From assembly GCA_018806915.1 (NCBI GenBank), contig JAGKQI010000051.1:388067-452066 (forward strand): DNA of 64,000 nucleotides, read 5' to 3'. Every line of letters starts with the position of its first letter. Position 1 is the first letter of the stretch. Positions 21,801-34,010 of the stretch are shown one piece after another. The position numbers and the translations under genes were made by a program. The notes under the pieces were generated by a model, which made no database searches, was not told where the DNA came from, and saw only the letters and a list, made by a program, of their open reading frames with translations. Origin of the DNA: Phytophthora colocasiae (taxonomy: Eukaryota; Oomycota; Peronosporomycetes; Peronosporales; Peronosporaceae).

Positions 21801-24268
21801 TCCTCGATCTACACTACACCCTGTTGGTGGGACGTCGGATCAAGGTCCTAACCAGACACTCCACGCTTGCCTGGCTGTTCAGAGTCTGCCGGCCTTCAAG
21901 GGCGTCTGGGACAATGGTCTGCTCTCCTGTCCCCATGGACACTCGAGATCACAGAAGTGTACGAAGGAGAAGATGAGATACTGGGGGCGATCGCAGCTAA
22001 TATAACGCCTAGATCGGAGATCGACGAAGCCCTGATCGCGATCGCGCCACAGAAGGAACCAAGGCGTAAGATCCAGATGCCGATTCCACCGTAGATCCAG
22101 GCGAGGAGCTATGGGTAGTAAGTTTCGACGGCTCGGCACGCGTGAAACGAGGAGGAGGCGCTTTCAGCGCGATCGTGTGGAGTTTGCCGGGGTGGAAAGT
22201 GATCAAAGCTAGATCAGACTATGCGGAGAGTCTTACTGTCAATGAAGCGGAATACCGTGGGCTCTTGCTAGGTCTTGGCATGATCGCACAGTTAGAACGC
22301 CGCCGTTTGGTCATTTGTGGCGATTCGAACCTAGTGATCCGACAAGTCCGGGGCGAGATCGACTGCAAGGCGCCAGGATTGACGTTACTGAAACAGAAGG
22401 TGCTAGATCACTTGCGGAACTGGGGAGGTCATGAGCTAGTCCATGTGAAGAGAGACTGGAATGGGAGCGCAGACAGCTTGGCGAGCGCCGCGCTGCAGCG
22501 AATAAGCGGGATCGAGGTCCACGATGAAGCAGATCGGTGCGATCTGGTCACCCTGAATCGGCTTGATGAGGTGTTGATCCCTCGAGTTGAAGATCGAACG
22601 GTGCAAGTGTCGGCCGTAGCCACGGGTGCAGCCCGAGCACGACCCGATGCCGCCGTCCTGCGAGAGGAACTGGTCCGGGAGATGCGAGTGGATCGGATCA
22701 GGCGAGCCCAGGACGAGGAGGTCTGGATCGCCGGACTAAAGAAGTACCTGGCTGGGCAGATCGCGGATCTTACTCGAGCCGAGGCTGGATCCTACGCCAA
22801 GATCGCTTCCGAGTACGAGGTAGATGAACAGGATCTGTTGTTTTATTGCCCACCAGGGCCGAGATCAAGAGGTGATCGCGACCGTCTGATGAGACTCGTG
22901 GTTCCAGAAACGCTACAGCAGGATGTCCTCCACCACTACCATACGACTCTGGAAGGGGACATCAAGGGATCGGACGCACTTATCAGCGGATCCGAGATCA
23001 TTTCCACTGGAGGATTATATCGGGTGTGCAGCGATACGTAGGCGAGTGTGTAGACTGTGAGACCGGAAAGGAGACCCACGATCCGAGGCGAGTCACCTGG
23101 GAATCTGCAAGCTACATACCCATTCCAGATCATAGCGATGGATCACATACCCTCTCTGCCCAGATCCAACAAAGGCAATACTGAACTGCTGATCTGGGTG
23201 GATCTGTTCACGGGATATGTGATCGCAAAGGCTAGTTCCTCCCGATCGGCCCAGACCGTCGCGGAATCTTATGAAGAATGCGTGTTCCGCAGATTTGGCG
23301 CTAGCGAGATGATCAGGCACGATCGAGAGCCGGGCTTCATGTCCGACTTCTTCAGATCGTTTAATAGGATCCTGGGGCAACGACAACGGGCGTCGATGGC
23401 CTACCGACCACAGGCCAATGGGACTGCGGAACGGATGGTGCAAACGGCCACTAGGGCAATCAAGATGTATGTTCAAGATCTCGATCAAAAGGACTGGGAT
23501 GAATATGCGGAGAGATTGACTTTCGCCATTAACACGGCTCACGATCGGGTCCGGGGAGATACCCCTCACTATTTGGTACACGGATGGGACCCGAGATCGA
23601 CCAGGCGCCATGACCGCGATCCAAGACGATGGAGATATCGCGTTCAGAGATACTACCAGCAGTCGAGAGAACAGGTCAACGCTAAGCTGCGAGAGGCGAT
23701 TGCGGACCGAGCTGATCGACACAATGAGGACGTCGATCCGCATCAGATCGAAGCTGGATCACGTGTTTGGCTATACCTAGATCGTGTGAAGGAAGGGTAT
23801 GCACGTAAACTCGCTCACCTCTGGCACGGCCCGTTCCGTGTTGCAGAGAAGCTCAATGAATTCACGATCAAGCTGGAGATCGCGGGATCTGACTACCATA
23901 TCTTCCCGGTGGTCCATGTTTCTAAGCTAAAGCTGGTACGGAATTTCCCGGATCGACCGCGGATCGAGTTGATGGTGGATGAAGCAGATCGGCTCGATTT
24001 CGATGAGATCCTCCTTCCGGAAGACAGTTGGGTCCCGGATCTGGATACCGATGAGTACGAAGTTGAACGGATCTCGGACATGCGAAGTGGGAAACGAACT
24101 CGCTACGGCCGGATCTATCGTGAATTTCTGGTGCACTGGGTCGGTTATGATGAGCCAACGTGGGTCGACGAAGCTGATCTTAACTGTGGGGCCATACTGA
24201 GCGCGTTCCTACGTGACCACGCTAATCGGAACCGATTCGGCGTGATGCAGTCACATGAAGAGGTGTAA
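18810..24268 (+). pseudogene. Element C pol: protease, RT, RNase H, second RNase H, integrase, chromodomain
   Basis: In order: aspartic protease LLLDTGAEVSILD (about 19027); RT with LCIDYRLVNGLT, MPFGLKNAPQ and catalytic YIDD (about 21010); Gypsy RNase H (VIVYASDWAISAALMQ, about 21648); a second RNase H of the plant/archaeal type at about 22110-22500 with all four acidic positions (SFDGSAR, NEAEYRG, CGDSNLVI, DWNGSAD). Then the integrase core (MDHIPSLP, HDREPGF, RPQANGTAERM, 23140-23440) and a chromodomain at 24056-24250 (YEVERI... FLVHWVGYDEPTWVDE). Defects: in-frame TAA at 20796-20798 inside RT, frame changes near 21775, 21890, 22100 and 22965. All catalytic motifs are otherwise intact. Confidence 0.9.
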
Positions 24269-24516
24269 GGAGAGTCAGGCGAGGTGACAGGGTTGCCTCG
24301 CCGTGATCGAGGAAGCTGATGTGGAGGAGAATCCAGATCAGAGCGAGAGTTTTACATTTGTGTATGTGCATGTACGTAGGGAATTTGACGCTGGAAGATG
24401 GTGATCCGGGATGTCGAGATGGAGATGAAAGGGGATCACATTCTCAAAATGATGGAGTACGATGGAATGACTGTGGGAATGGAGAATACGAGAATTACGA
24501 GTGGAGATTATGGGAG

Positions 24517-27406
24517 TTACGAATGGAGATGGAAGAATGCAGAACGGCCCTGGATGGGGTTCCGAATCCGGGCTCGGGGGGAAGCCTCGAGCAGGTGATC
24601 GAAGTGGCACGATTTACGGAGAAGCGGGAGGAGGATTGAACTTGCCGATAAGTCGGGAATCCTGGTAGCGGGATGGTTGACCGGGTCTTGCCGATACTGG
24701 TTACGCCACGGATCCGCCTCGTCACACTCCTCCAGAGCCTCGATCAGGTTCGCCGGCTCTGGGACGTTCGCGTTGGGATCCGCCAGGTTGGCACGCCGAG
24801 AGACCACGCCGGGATACCAACGAACCACATCCACCGACGGAATGGGAAGGTGAAGGAAGAACGGATCCAGCAGGATGTCGAGATCGAACCACTGATCGCG
24901 CATTATGGCGGGGAAGGAGGCGAGGAATCGGCGCCAAGCAGACCCAGCCCGACTCCGCCGGGCCTTGCGAGCAACGTAATACCGCTGCAGTTCAAGATCC
25001 GCATCCTGCATGGCAGAGGTGATCTCGAGGTTGTGGGTGGCCTCCCAAAATGCTTGACGGTGCCGTTCCTCCAGAACGCGATAGGTGGCGGCCACGGCCG
25101 CGAGGGGTGTTCCCTCCCTCTCATGCAGATCGAGGTCGAACGTAAGGGGACCCGGGTTCGCGAAGTCGTTCCACGGCTCCAGAGCCAGCAGATCAAGCAC
25201 GTTCACGCCCGTGATCAACTCGTGGAGGTATTCGGTGCGGGGGGTCGGTGCAGGCCCAGCCTGTATCTGGGAAGGGAACAGCCAACCCGAAGGGATCAAC
25301 AACCGTTTGCCCAGAGAACTGGCGATCAGACCCACGATCGAATACTGCCCGATCACCTGCGGATCCCACGGCACGATGTCAGCAGCCGCGAAGGTACGCT
25401 GCCGATCGTACCCTGGAATGAAAGAGGCGACCGGGAACAGGGGTGGTCGGAGCCCGGGGGGCGAGGAACCGCCGGAAGGAGGTGGCGGCGGTGACGGGGA
25501 ACCCGGAGGTGATCCTGGAGACGGCGGGCCTGATCCATCTGGAGATGGGCTTGAGCCGTCAGGAGACCCCGATCCACGGGTGCCAGAAGGTCCGGATCTC
25601 GGAACCTGACCAGACTCGCGCCGGTGCGTCGAGATAGATCGTTGGCGGCTCATGTGTAAAATATCATCATCCTCGGAGTCCTCCGCCTCGTTGGAGCGTA
25701 CCGATTCGGCTTCAGAACTAGTTCCATTGCTGGGTTCTGGACTTCCGTCCTCTTCGGACGGCGACGAGAATGGGTGCTGGGGATCGTAGTCGGAGTCTTC
25801 CTCGTCCTCATCCGGCGAACCACCCTCGGCGGGAAGTGATCCGGACTGATCCGTAGGCGCTGGGGTCGGATCAGGGGCTGGAGTGTCGGTTTCCTCCCCT
25901 CCGGCTTGCCCAGAAGCTTGGTCCGCCAACAGATCCAGCGGACTCGCCGTTGATCCTGCCGGGGTCGGGACCACCGTGGGTGTGACAGGCTGGGTTGACC
26001 CGGGAGCTTCGGTAGCTGCAGGTTTTAGATCACGGGGAGCTGAGGTGCTCGAGCCGGACGCTTGCGTGAGGAAGGAGGAACGGCCGGGAAGCGGAGGCGC
26101 TTCGAGATCTTTTGGTGGCACGAGCCGCCCGTCGATCCGCGATCCACGAGGACAACCGAGCAGAGGAATCCTCGGCGTGGTGCAGCTGTTGCTCGGCTTC
26201 GGCATAATCAGCGTCCAGCTCTTGGTGAGCCTGTCGAAGCTCCGCGTTCTGTCGCTGGAGTTGGTCGAGCTCCTGTGTCGTCGCATCCCGGGCGGAACGA
26301 GCCACGTCAAGGTCTGCGAGGGCAGACAAACGATCTTGGGTGGCATCGTCCAGGTCGACCTGGATTCGATCACGGTCTGCCGTTACTCGATTGAGATCTT
26401 GCATTGCCTGATCCCGGTCGAGGCGGGCCTGATCCAGGTCTGCGACGGCCTGATCCCGCTCGGCAATGGCGGCACGATGCTGGACGGAGAGCTGGTCCCG
26501 GTCGTGCTGGATTATTTCCAGATTTCCCAAGGCGTCTGCCAGATCTTGCTCCAGGCTGGATACGGCGGCGGCATCGGCGGTTGCACCCAGAGGCGGAGCG
26601 CGAGAATCCGGAGCGGATACGTCCTCCAAGGCGAGGTGTGCCCGAGCCAGTTCAACCTGGTGATCCTCTGCCTCGCGTTCCAGATACGCGACCTCGGCTC
26701 GAGCGGCGAGCAACTCCGCTTGGGTCCGCGTTAACTCCAACCTTAACCGAGCTTCCTCTGCCGTCGGGCGAGTCTGATCAGCAGGCAGGACCGCCAGCCG
26801 CTTGTGGGCCTTGGGAGGAATCGTTCCTCTGCCAGCGCTCAAGGCTACGCTGAGTGAGGGTCAGGTCATGACGCACGGCGGCGAGCTCCCGTTCGCGATC
26901 CTGAAGCTCATCCCGGAGTTCAATCTCCGTCTCCCGGCTATGCGAAGTTCGGCCAGCCGGAAGTCGAGATCCTCGAGCGCAGAGTCTAGCCGCGTCTGGA
27001 TCCGGGCCAGTCGCTGCTCAGACTCCCGTCGTTCGGCGTCGTGCTGGGCTCGCTGATCCTGCAAGGCGGCGATCGCGTCCCCACCGATAGCATCTCCGGT
27101 TCCCGATCGCAGATGAACGATTTCGGCGTTCAGCCGCAAAATCTCCTCCGCTTGGTCATCCCGGAAGCGCTCCATATCCTCCATGTCGGATCGCAACCGG
27201 CGAACGGTGTCGTCCAGGTGGTCCCGATCGCGACTCAAGGTTTCGCGCATCCGTTGGCTGTGGGCCAGCCTCGCTTGCAAGGTGACCAGCTCAGGGTTTA
27301 CCCCGGGGGTTGAGAAGCGGGAGGCCGTGGATCGGGCGGATCGGATCGAGTGCTCGCTCGAGGGCGTTCTCGGCGTCAAAGGGGGCGAGGAAGGCGGATC
27401 GGACAT
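24517..27406 (-). pseudogene. Element C antisense ORF: coiled-coil and Pro/Ser-rich protein, unknown
   Basis: Reads toward pol on the opposite strand, starting MSDPPSSPPLTPR at 27406, 104 bp inside the 3' LTR boundary. The first 350 codons are strongly coiled-coil (regular Leu/Ala heptads with Arg, Glu, Asp, Gln). A proline/serine/acidic stretch follows (PDEDEEDSDYDP, SPSPPPPPSGGSSPPG). The end is a globular-looking stretch with many aromatic residues (about 25480-24700). Frame breaks near 26930, 26810 and 26200 and a TGA at 26861-26863 disrupt it. I do not recognise a family. Long antisense ORFs in the same place are known in some plant Tat-lineage elements such as Grande. Confidence 0.6.
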
Positions 27407-27500
27407 TTCGAGGGAGTGGTGGCGCTTGAACGACTTGTGTTCCAGGAGGTGAATGTGGAAATAAACCCGAAGTGAGCTGCGGCAGCTCAACTTACGTGCT

Positions 27501-27509
27501 GGGGGCGGA
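27501..27509 (+). promoter_or_regulatory. Polypurine tract of element C
   Basis: GGGGGCGGA directly abuts the 3' LTR, where second-strand priming is expected. It is short and has one C. Confidence 0.5.
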
Positions 27510-28926
27510 TGTGGTGAAGCGGACAAAAAAATTTTCCCGGAGAGGCGATGTCAGCCACGAACCCGAATAGAGTCGGAACGAGCGACAGGGGGGACCTGTG
27601 ATCGCCAGATCTGGGTCGAATCAGATGAAGGTACGATGGGTCCCGCCGGGAACAGGCAACGGAGACACCGGCGAAGAAGCAAGTGGAGCGGTGTTCGTGG
27701 GTGATCCGAATCCTGCCGTGGTGTTCGTGGGTGATCCGAATCCTGCCGGAGGAAGAATGGGGAAATCAAGGATGTTCTCGCGCGATCAACGATGACGGGT
27801 CCCCAAGCGAGCATGATCAGCTTACCCTGGCGCCCCGAAGCCTCTAACAGCACGATCCAACTTCCCCGAGCGGCGACGAAGCGAGATCACGCAAGATCGC
27901 GCAATGATCCTCTCCCGTATAAGTACGAGATCAGCTCCGGATCAAGGTCAACCCCAGGCGCGGCGCAGACTCTTCTTGTGGCCTGATCCGGATTCTATGA
28001 AGGATCACCAAGCGGGATCAGGCAGTGATCAAGTCGATTAAGTACGAGATCAAGCTCCGGTTAAGTGCGAGATCAAGTCCCGATTAAGTACGAGATCAAG
28101 CTTCGGTTAAGTACGAGATCAAGCTTCGGTTAAGTGCGAGATCAAGCTTCGGTTAAGTACGAGATCAAGCTTCGGTTAAGTACGGAATCGGCCCAAGATC
28201 AGGGTTAGGGGAACTAAGCTAGGGATCAGCTATGTAGCCAGTGTCATGTGATCGTAGGATAGTAAATCAGGATGGGATTAGTAGGCATAGGAATAACCAT
28301 AAACAGACTCGAATTTGCCCTGAACCACTCAAGTGTCTTCGCTACGCCTGGAACCGGGAACTACATTGGCCCTACAAGCGTCAGGAAGGTAAGGATACGT
28401 GACCTAGTATAGCGGTTAAGTCTGGATAATATATTGGCCAGCTTTGCCCTATCTAGTGAACTATCCTTTAAGTGTATACATCGGATCGGAAGGAATTGGT
28501 TGTTTAGCCTAAGGATCCAGTCGAATCTCGCCCCCTCAAGACCCCCGCTATCGGAAGCGGAAAACAACGAAAGGAAGGGACTGAATCCCGAATATTGGAC
28601 TATTGGAAGACCTGGATCAAGAACCAGGCACCCGGATCAAGGCTCGAGAACTCGCCTACGACCGGGATCAAGTACCCCGAGGTGGAGTGAAGAACTTCCA
28701 CGCCGCCTCAAACCCCTGCGTCACTCAAGACCTTCTTCTCGTCCCAAGACATCTTCAGAAGTTACCTGGAAGAGCGTAACCCGCCTGTCGACGGGTACAC
28801 AAGGTGAACACTACACGCAACAAGATCACGGATCATCGGGGGACCCCCTCCGTTAGTCGGTGTCTGGGCGCAAGTGGCGATCGCGATCGGCCTCAACCAG
28901 ATTTTGGCCAGATCCGCTCCACCACA
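27510..28926 (+). repeat. 3' LTR of element C
   Basis: 1417 bp. It is nearly identical to the 5' LTR and 69 bp longer, equal to three extra copies of the 23-bp tandem unit at about 28035-28180. Elsewhere I found only a few single-base or short differences. Confidence 0.95.
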
Positions 28927-28930
28927 TGAC

Positions 28931-29300
28931 CATCTTCATGGAAGGTTTACGAGCTGGCGTGGCCAGAACGGAGGCATTCCGTCAGAATCCTCGCACCTTC
29001 GAGGACGCTGTCAGCGTGGCATTGAATGCCGAACACAACTTTAAGTTGTCGAGGGTCGGTGCTAACAGCACAGGGTCCGGGGGACCCGAGCCCATGGACC
29101 TCAGCTATGCTGAAGATGAAGTAGCCGAGCTACGAGCTGCGGTGCAGCGTATGAGCACCCGCCGGTGCTACACGTGTGGTAGTCCCACACATCTGAGGCC
29201 CAACTGCCCTCTGCGCAAAGAGCGCGCCGGCCAGAATGGCCGCAACCCTGCCGCGGGTCCCGCTTTGGGCTCTGCCCAGGGAAACGAAGGCTCCCAGTAG
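28931..29300 (+). pseudogene. Element B gag, C-terminal part with zinc knuckle
   Basis: Continues B's gag after element C: IFMEGLRAGVARTEAFRQ, then a single CCHC knuckle CYTCGSPTHLRPNC at about 29167-29208, and stop TAG at 29298-29300. The -1 frameshift signal lies just before the stop. Confidence 0.9.
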
Positions 29301-29320
29301 ACGCGGGGCGGTCTACTGGG
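29279..29320 (+). promoter_or_regulatory. -1 ribosomal frameshift signal of element B
   Basis: Slippery heptamer G GGA AAC in the gag frame (29279-29285), 7-nt spacer, then a perfect 10-bp stem CCCAGTAGAC / GTCTACTGGG around an 8-nt loop. The -1 frame opens straight into pol. The same arrangement occurs in A. Confidence 0.8.
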
Positions 29321-32300
29321 GAAGAACTGAGTTCTGCAGTGCGTGAGAGGCACTGGGGCTCAGCCCCGAAGAGCTCCGTGCTCTTGAACACGGAACGTGT
29401 GAGTAAGCAGGGCTTGCTGGTCGTCCATGTGGACGTGAAGGGCTTTGAGAAGCCATGGATCGTGTTGATCGATTCGGGGGCGTCTGGCAACTATGTCAGA
29501 TGCTCCGCCGTTGAGGGTAGTCAGCAATATGCTGAGGCGCTTCGAGCGCGAAGAGGTGACACCGTCACTGTCTGTCGAGCGACAGGCGTCCGTGTTACGG
29601 TTGTCAAGGCCCCCATGGACCAGCGACTGATGTTCTTGGACTTCGATAGCGTAGAACGCTGCTTGGTCCTGGATCTGGATTCGAGGTACGACCTCATCCT
29701 TGGTATGGCGTGGCTGGAGCGCCACGAGCCATGGATCGATTGGAGGTCGAAGACCTTAGGTGCTACGCACTTCTCTCCTAGTGGAGCTTTGGCGAGTCAT
29801 GAACCCACCTCTGCAACGAAGCAGGAGCGCTATTGGCGCGAGCATCGAGCCGAGTCGGCTATGATGCTGGAAGTCGGTGTGTCGTAGTTGGTGGACAGCA
29901 CCGAGTGCGAGGACCGCAGTCCTGTTGAGCGCGTAGCGCCGGTTGACAGTGAGTCAACGTGTGGGCCAAGCTCACGTAACCCCTGTGGGGCGACACGTAC
30001 TCCGCCGAGTGACGCCGGTCATGGACCGTCACTGGATGCCGATGGCATCGGGCCTTACCAGGCCGTGAACTGTGGGGCGGCACGTACTCCGTCGAGTGAT
30101 ACTGGTCGTGGACCAAGTCGATCGCTGAGTGTCTCTGACACTGGACCTGTTACGGTCATTGATTGTGCAGCGGCACGTACTCCGCTGAAGAGCGGCATCG
30201 GTCGTCGACCGAGTGGATCGCAGAGTGTCACTGACACTGGGCCTGAAGGGGCCGAAACCTGTGCGGCGGCACGTACTCCGTCTAGTGACGTCGGCGGTAG
30301 ACCGAGTCAGTCACTGAGTGTCACTGACACTGGGCCGGGCAAGGCCATAACCTGTGCGGCGGCACGTACTCCGTCGAGTGGACGTTCGTCGGCTAGGCGA
30401 CGACGTCGTAAGGCCCTATGGGCGAGACGCTCTGCGTCTGAGTCGTCCGTGACGTCAAGTGTCAACGCACGGGAGGGCTGTGGGCAGCTATACACTCTGG
30501 TTGATGGAGTGGACGGCAGTGCCGAAGGCAGCGTCCTGCTGGACGGACTGCCGAGTGTTGACAAGCTCCTTGAGCTAGAAGAGATGTCGTTCGCCGACTT
30601 TAGCGATGCCTTGAAGGCTGGCGAACTCGCCGAGGTGGTCATCGTTCGACCAGAAGAGGAGTTAAACTCATCGTCCCTCGTAGACGAGTCCGTCTTGGCC
30701 GAGGTCAAGAAGGCGCTGAGCGCCAGGAGTGGATCGGAGATCCTCAAGAATCCCTCGGATCCCTTCTACTCCTTGCTGAAGGAATATGGAGACGTTGTCT
30801 CAAAGGAACCACCGAGTGGCCTGCCTCCTGACCGAGGCGTTCGTCACGAGATCGACTTAGTTCCCGGAACTAAATACTGCGTGACCCGGCAGTGGCCTCT
30901 TCCTAAAGAGCAATGCGATGTCATTGATGCCTTCTTCCATGCGAAGCACGCGGCGGGTCTCGTGCGCGAGAGCAAGTCTCCGCACTCCGCGCCTACGTTC
31001 TGTGTCAGAAAGCCGAATGGCAAGTGGCGTATCGTTCACGCTTTTAACAAGCTCAACGCTGCCACGATTCCGGCGCAGACGCCGATTCCTAGGAAGGATG
31101 TTCTTCAGAACAACATGGTGGGTTGCACCATGTACAGTGCGCTCGACTTAGTCGATGGCTACTATCAGCTGCTCATGCGAGCCAGTGATATTCCGCTTAC
31201 AGCGGTGAGCACCCCGAGCGGCATGCTCTGGGAGTGGCTCGTCATGCCCCAAGGGCTGTCGAATGCGCCTGCAACGTTCAATCGTCTAGTGACGCAGTTG
31301 TTCAGGCCCCTACGGGCATTCGCACAGACGTACTTTGACGACGTGTTCGTCCACAGTCAGGCCGAACACGGCAAGACTGACGTTGAGGTGCACGTGGAAC
31401 ACGTGAGAGCTGTGCTCGAGTGCATGCGCACGAACAAATTGTACGCCAACGCGGACAAGTGCGTCTTTGGCGCGGAAGAAATCCCCTTCCTAGGGTGCTT
31501 CATTGGGAAGCATGGCCTTCGTGCTGATCCAGCAAAGGTCAAGGCCATTGTGGACTGGCCGGTTCCCTTGAACCAGAAGGATTTGCGTAAGTGGCTGGGC
31601 GGCCAACTACTTGCACAAAGTACAGCGAGAACTACGCTGAGTTGGCTCGGCCACTGTCGGATCTCCTTAAGAAGGATGCCGAATGGGTATGGCGTGCTGA
31701 GCACGAGAGTGCGTTCACTCGTATCAAGGATAGCCTGCTTCAGGCACCGATACTGGCGTTGCCAGACCCCGATCGTCCGTTCATCGTCGTCTGTGACGCC
31801 TCGGACTTTGCCATCGGCAGTGCTTTGCTACAAACGGACGCCGACGGGCGCGAACGCGTCATTGCGTTTGAGTCTCGGCAGCTCAAGGCTGCTGAGAAGA
31901 ACTATCCAGTTCATGACAAGGAGCTACTTGCGATGAAGCACGCTCTCGTCAAATTCAGGGTTCACCTGCTCGGCTCCAAGCCGTTTGTGATCTACACGGA
32001 TCATGCGTCACTACGCACAGCGACGCAGTCGCCTCACCTCTTGCAGAGGATGGCCCGATGGCTCTCCTTCTTTGCGGAGTATAACTTCGAGGTGAAGTAC
32101 AAGCCTGGCAGGCAGAACGTCCTCGCTGACGCGTTATCACGTCGCCCGGACTATGAGTTATCTCATGTCACCTCTGTGACGTCGTCCGTGACGGACATGG
32201 TTCGAGCAGCGTACGCTCAGGACGACTCTTGTGTCGCGCTGCTTCAAGCTCTAGGGAGCGATGAGTTTAAGGACTCAAATGTGACTCTGTCACGACGCCT

Positions 32301-34010
32301 AAAGGCGAGACTCCAGCGCTATAGCCTGGAAGGTGGTCTGATGTACTACAGCACGGGTCAGGATGACCCACCACGTGTGGTGGTTCCTCACGATGAGGAC
32401 CTGAAGTATCGTATCCTCTATGAGGCCCACGACACGCCCACAAGCGGCCACCTCGGTCGTGAAAAGACCTACGGCTCGGTGAGCTCCATGTACTGGTGGC
32501 CGAAGATGTACAAGTGGGTCAGCACATATGTGCACACGTGCGAGACGTGTCAGCGGGTTAAACCCTCGCCGCATGCGGCAGCGCCTTTGGCGAGCTTGCC
32601 TGTACCCTCTGGGTGTTGGCAGTCCATGAGTATGGACTTCGTGTTTGGCCTGCCGAAGGATACGGCAGGCAACACGGGCGTTGTGGTCTTTGTTGACCGT
32701 CTGAGCAAGATGGCTCACCTAGCGGCTGTGCCGGACACCGTCGATGGCGCTGGTACAGCGACGATCTTTATCGATCGGGTCTTCCGCCAGCATGGGCTGC
32801 CAGAGACTATTGTCTCGGATCGAGACCCCCGTTTCACGGGTCACTTCTGGACGTCCGTCTTCAAAGTGCTTGGCACTCGACTGGACATGTCCACGGCGGA
32901 TCATCCGCAGACCGACGGTCAGACTGAACGCGTGAACCGCGTCCTGGAGTACATCCTCCGCAGCGTATGCGCTGAAACGCCGAAGCGTTGGAGCGCTATG
33001 CTCCCTCTCGTTGAGTTCTCAATGAACAACGCGGTGCATGCCTCGACAGGCTTCACCCCGTTCTACGTGAACGGCGTTGCGCATCCGCGCGTCCCGCTCA
33101 CTCCGCCACGCGGTAGCCTTGGGCTTGGTGGGGGAGAGGCTGTGCCGTCGCTCGACTCCGAGCTTGCTGATGTCAGCCCCCTTGCTGTTCGCAAGCAAGT
33201 CGATGACTTCCTCTCGATGAGGCTTAGCGTCTTACGCCGTGTGCGTGACGCAATGGCTGAAAGCCAAGATGTTCAAAGGAACAAGCTGATGCCAAAGGCA
33301 GAAGCAACATGTGGGAGTTCAAGGTCGGTGACCACGTTTTATTAAACGCTAAGAACCTGCCTACACACGCAGTGTCAGCCGTCTTCAAGACGAAGTTGCG
33401 GCCGCGCTTCATTGGACCGTTCACGGTCGTGGCTAAGAAGGGCCTGGCATACACGCTTGACTTGCCAAAGCGTATGCGAACACATCCTGTGTTCTACGTG
33501 GGCTTGCTTAAGCCATATCGGGACCCTGCTCTTGTGAGTTCTGAGGAGCTGGCGCCGAGTCGGACGAAGGCTGCACGGCAGCAGGTGGCAGAGCCACAGG
33601 TGGTTGCATCCGAACCAACAGGTCTTGTCAATCCGGAGCAACGTGATGCTCGAGGTCATAGACCCGCTGATGCAGCACCAGAGGCGACTCAGACCGGTCC
33701 CCGCGACTCTAGGTCTCCTCGAGACCAGTCGCTAAGCGATGGGTCGGATGACCGACGTGGTGGTCGTGCTCCTTCACCGAGCCGACGCGGGTCTGCAAGC
33801 AATGCAGCGCGTCTACACTCGCAGCGCGAGAACCCATCGACCGCTCGTCCTCCTCCTGCTCTGCTCGATGAGCAAGGTGAGCTTCACTATCACGTGGATC
33901 GCCTGATGGCGCGGCGTCGTCGCCAAGGTCACAACCAGTATCTGGTGAAGTGGCGAGGTTACCCTCACTCCACAGAACTCGTGGGAGTTTGAGGTGCCAC
34001 TACGGCAGGA
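29279..34010 (+). pseudogene. Element B pol: protease, RT, RNase H, integrase, chromodomain
   Basis: Motifs in order: protease VLIDSGASGNYV (about 29464), RT with VMPQGLSNAPATF and YFDD (about 31331), RNase H VCDASDFAIGSALL, integrase zinc region ending HTCETC, core DFVFGLP, SDRDPRFTG and HPQTDGQTERVNR, and chromodomain YLVKWRGYPHS (about 33940). Disrupted by TAG at 29885-29887 (A has an open codon), a net -1 indel pair near 31600-31620, another -1 near 33283, and a frame change in the chromodomain near 33975. The putative protease-to-RT linker contains repeated TCAARTPS-like segments, five or six of about 20 codons. Confidence 0.9.

Larger units (their letters stand above)
15045..28926 (+). 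mobile_element. Element C: Chronos-like Ty3/Gypsy element with dual RNase H and chromodomain
   Basis: 13,882 bp. LTRs 15045-16392 and 27510-28926 start TGTGGTG and end CACCACA (terminal inverted repeat), flanked by the 4-bp duplication TGAC (15041-15044 and 28927-28930). An 18-nt primer-binding site lies 1 nt after the 5' LTR. The sense strand carries gag with two CCHC knuckles, protease, RT, RNase H, a second RNase H, integrase and chromodomain. The antisense strand of the last 3 kb carries a long ORF. Extra plant-like RNase H plus chromodomain is the known hallmark of the oomycete Chronos group. Several frameshifts and stops make the copy defective. Confidence 0.93.

Noticed and set aside
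16736..24268. Element C as an endogenous virus or pararetrovirus
   Set aside because: LTRs, a tRNA primer site, a target duplication and Gypsy domain order with chromodomain are present, and there is no envelope-like gene.
29360..30747. Long minus-strand open frames opposite the pol of B (and the same at 36045-37342 in A)
   Set aside because: They are Ser/Thr/Arg-rich mirror frames of a repetitive sense linker, and A and B copies change together with the sense frame, so no independent coding signal.
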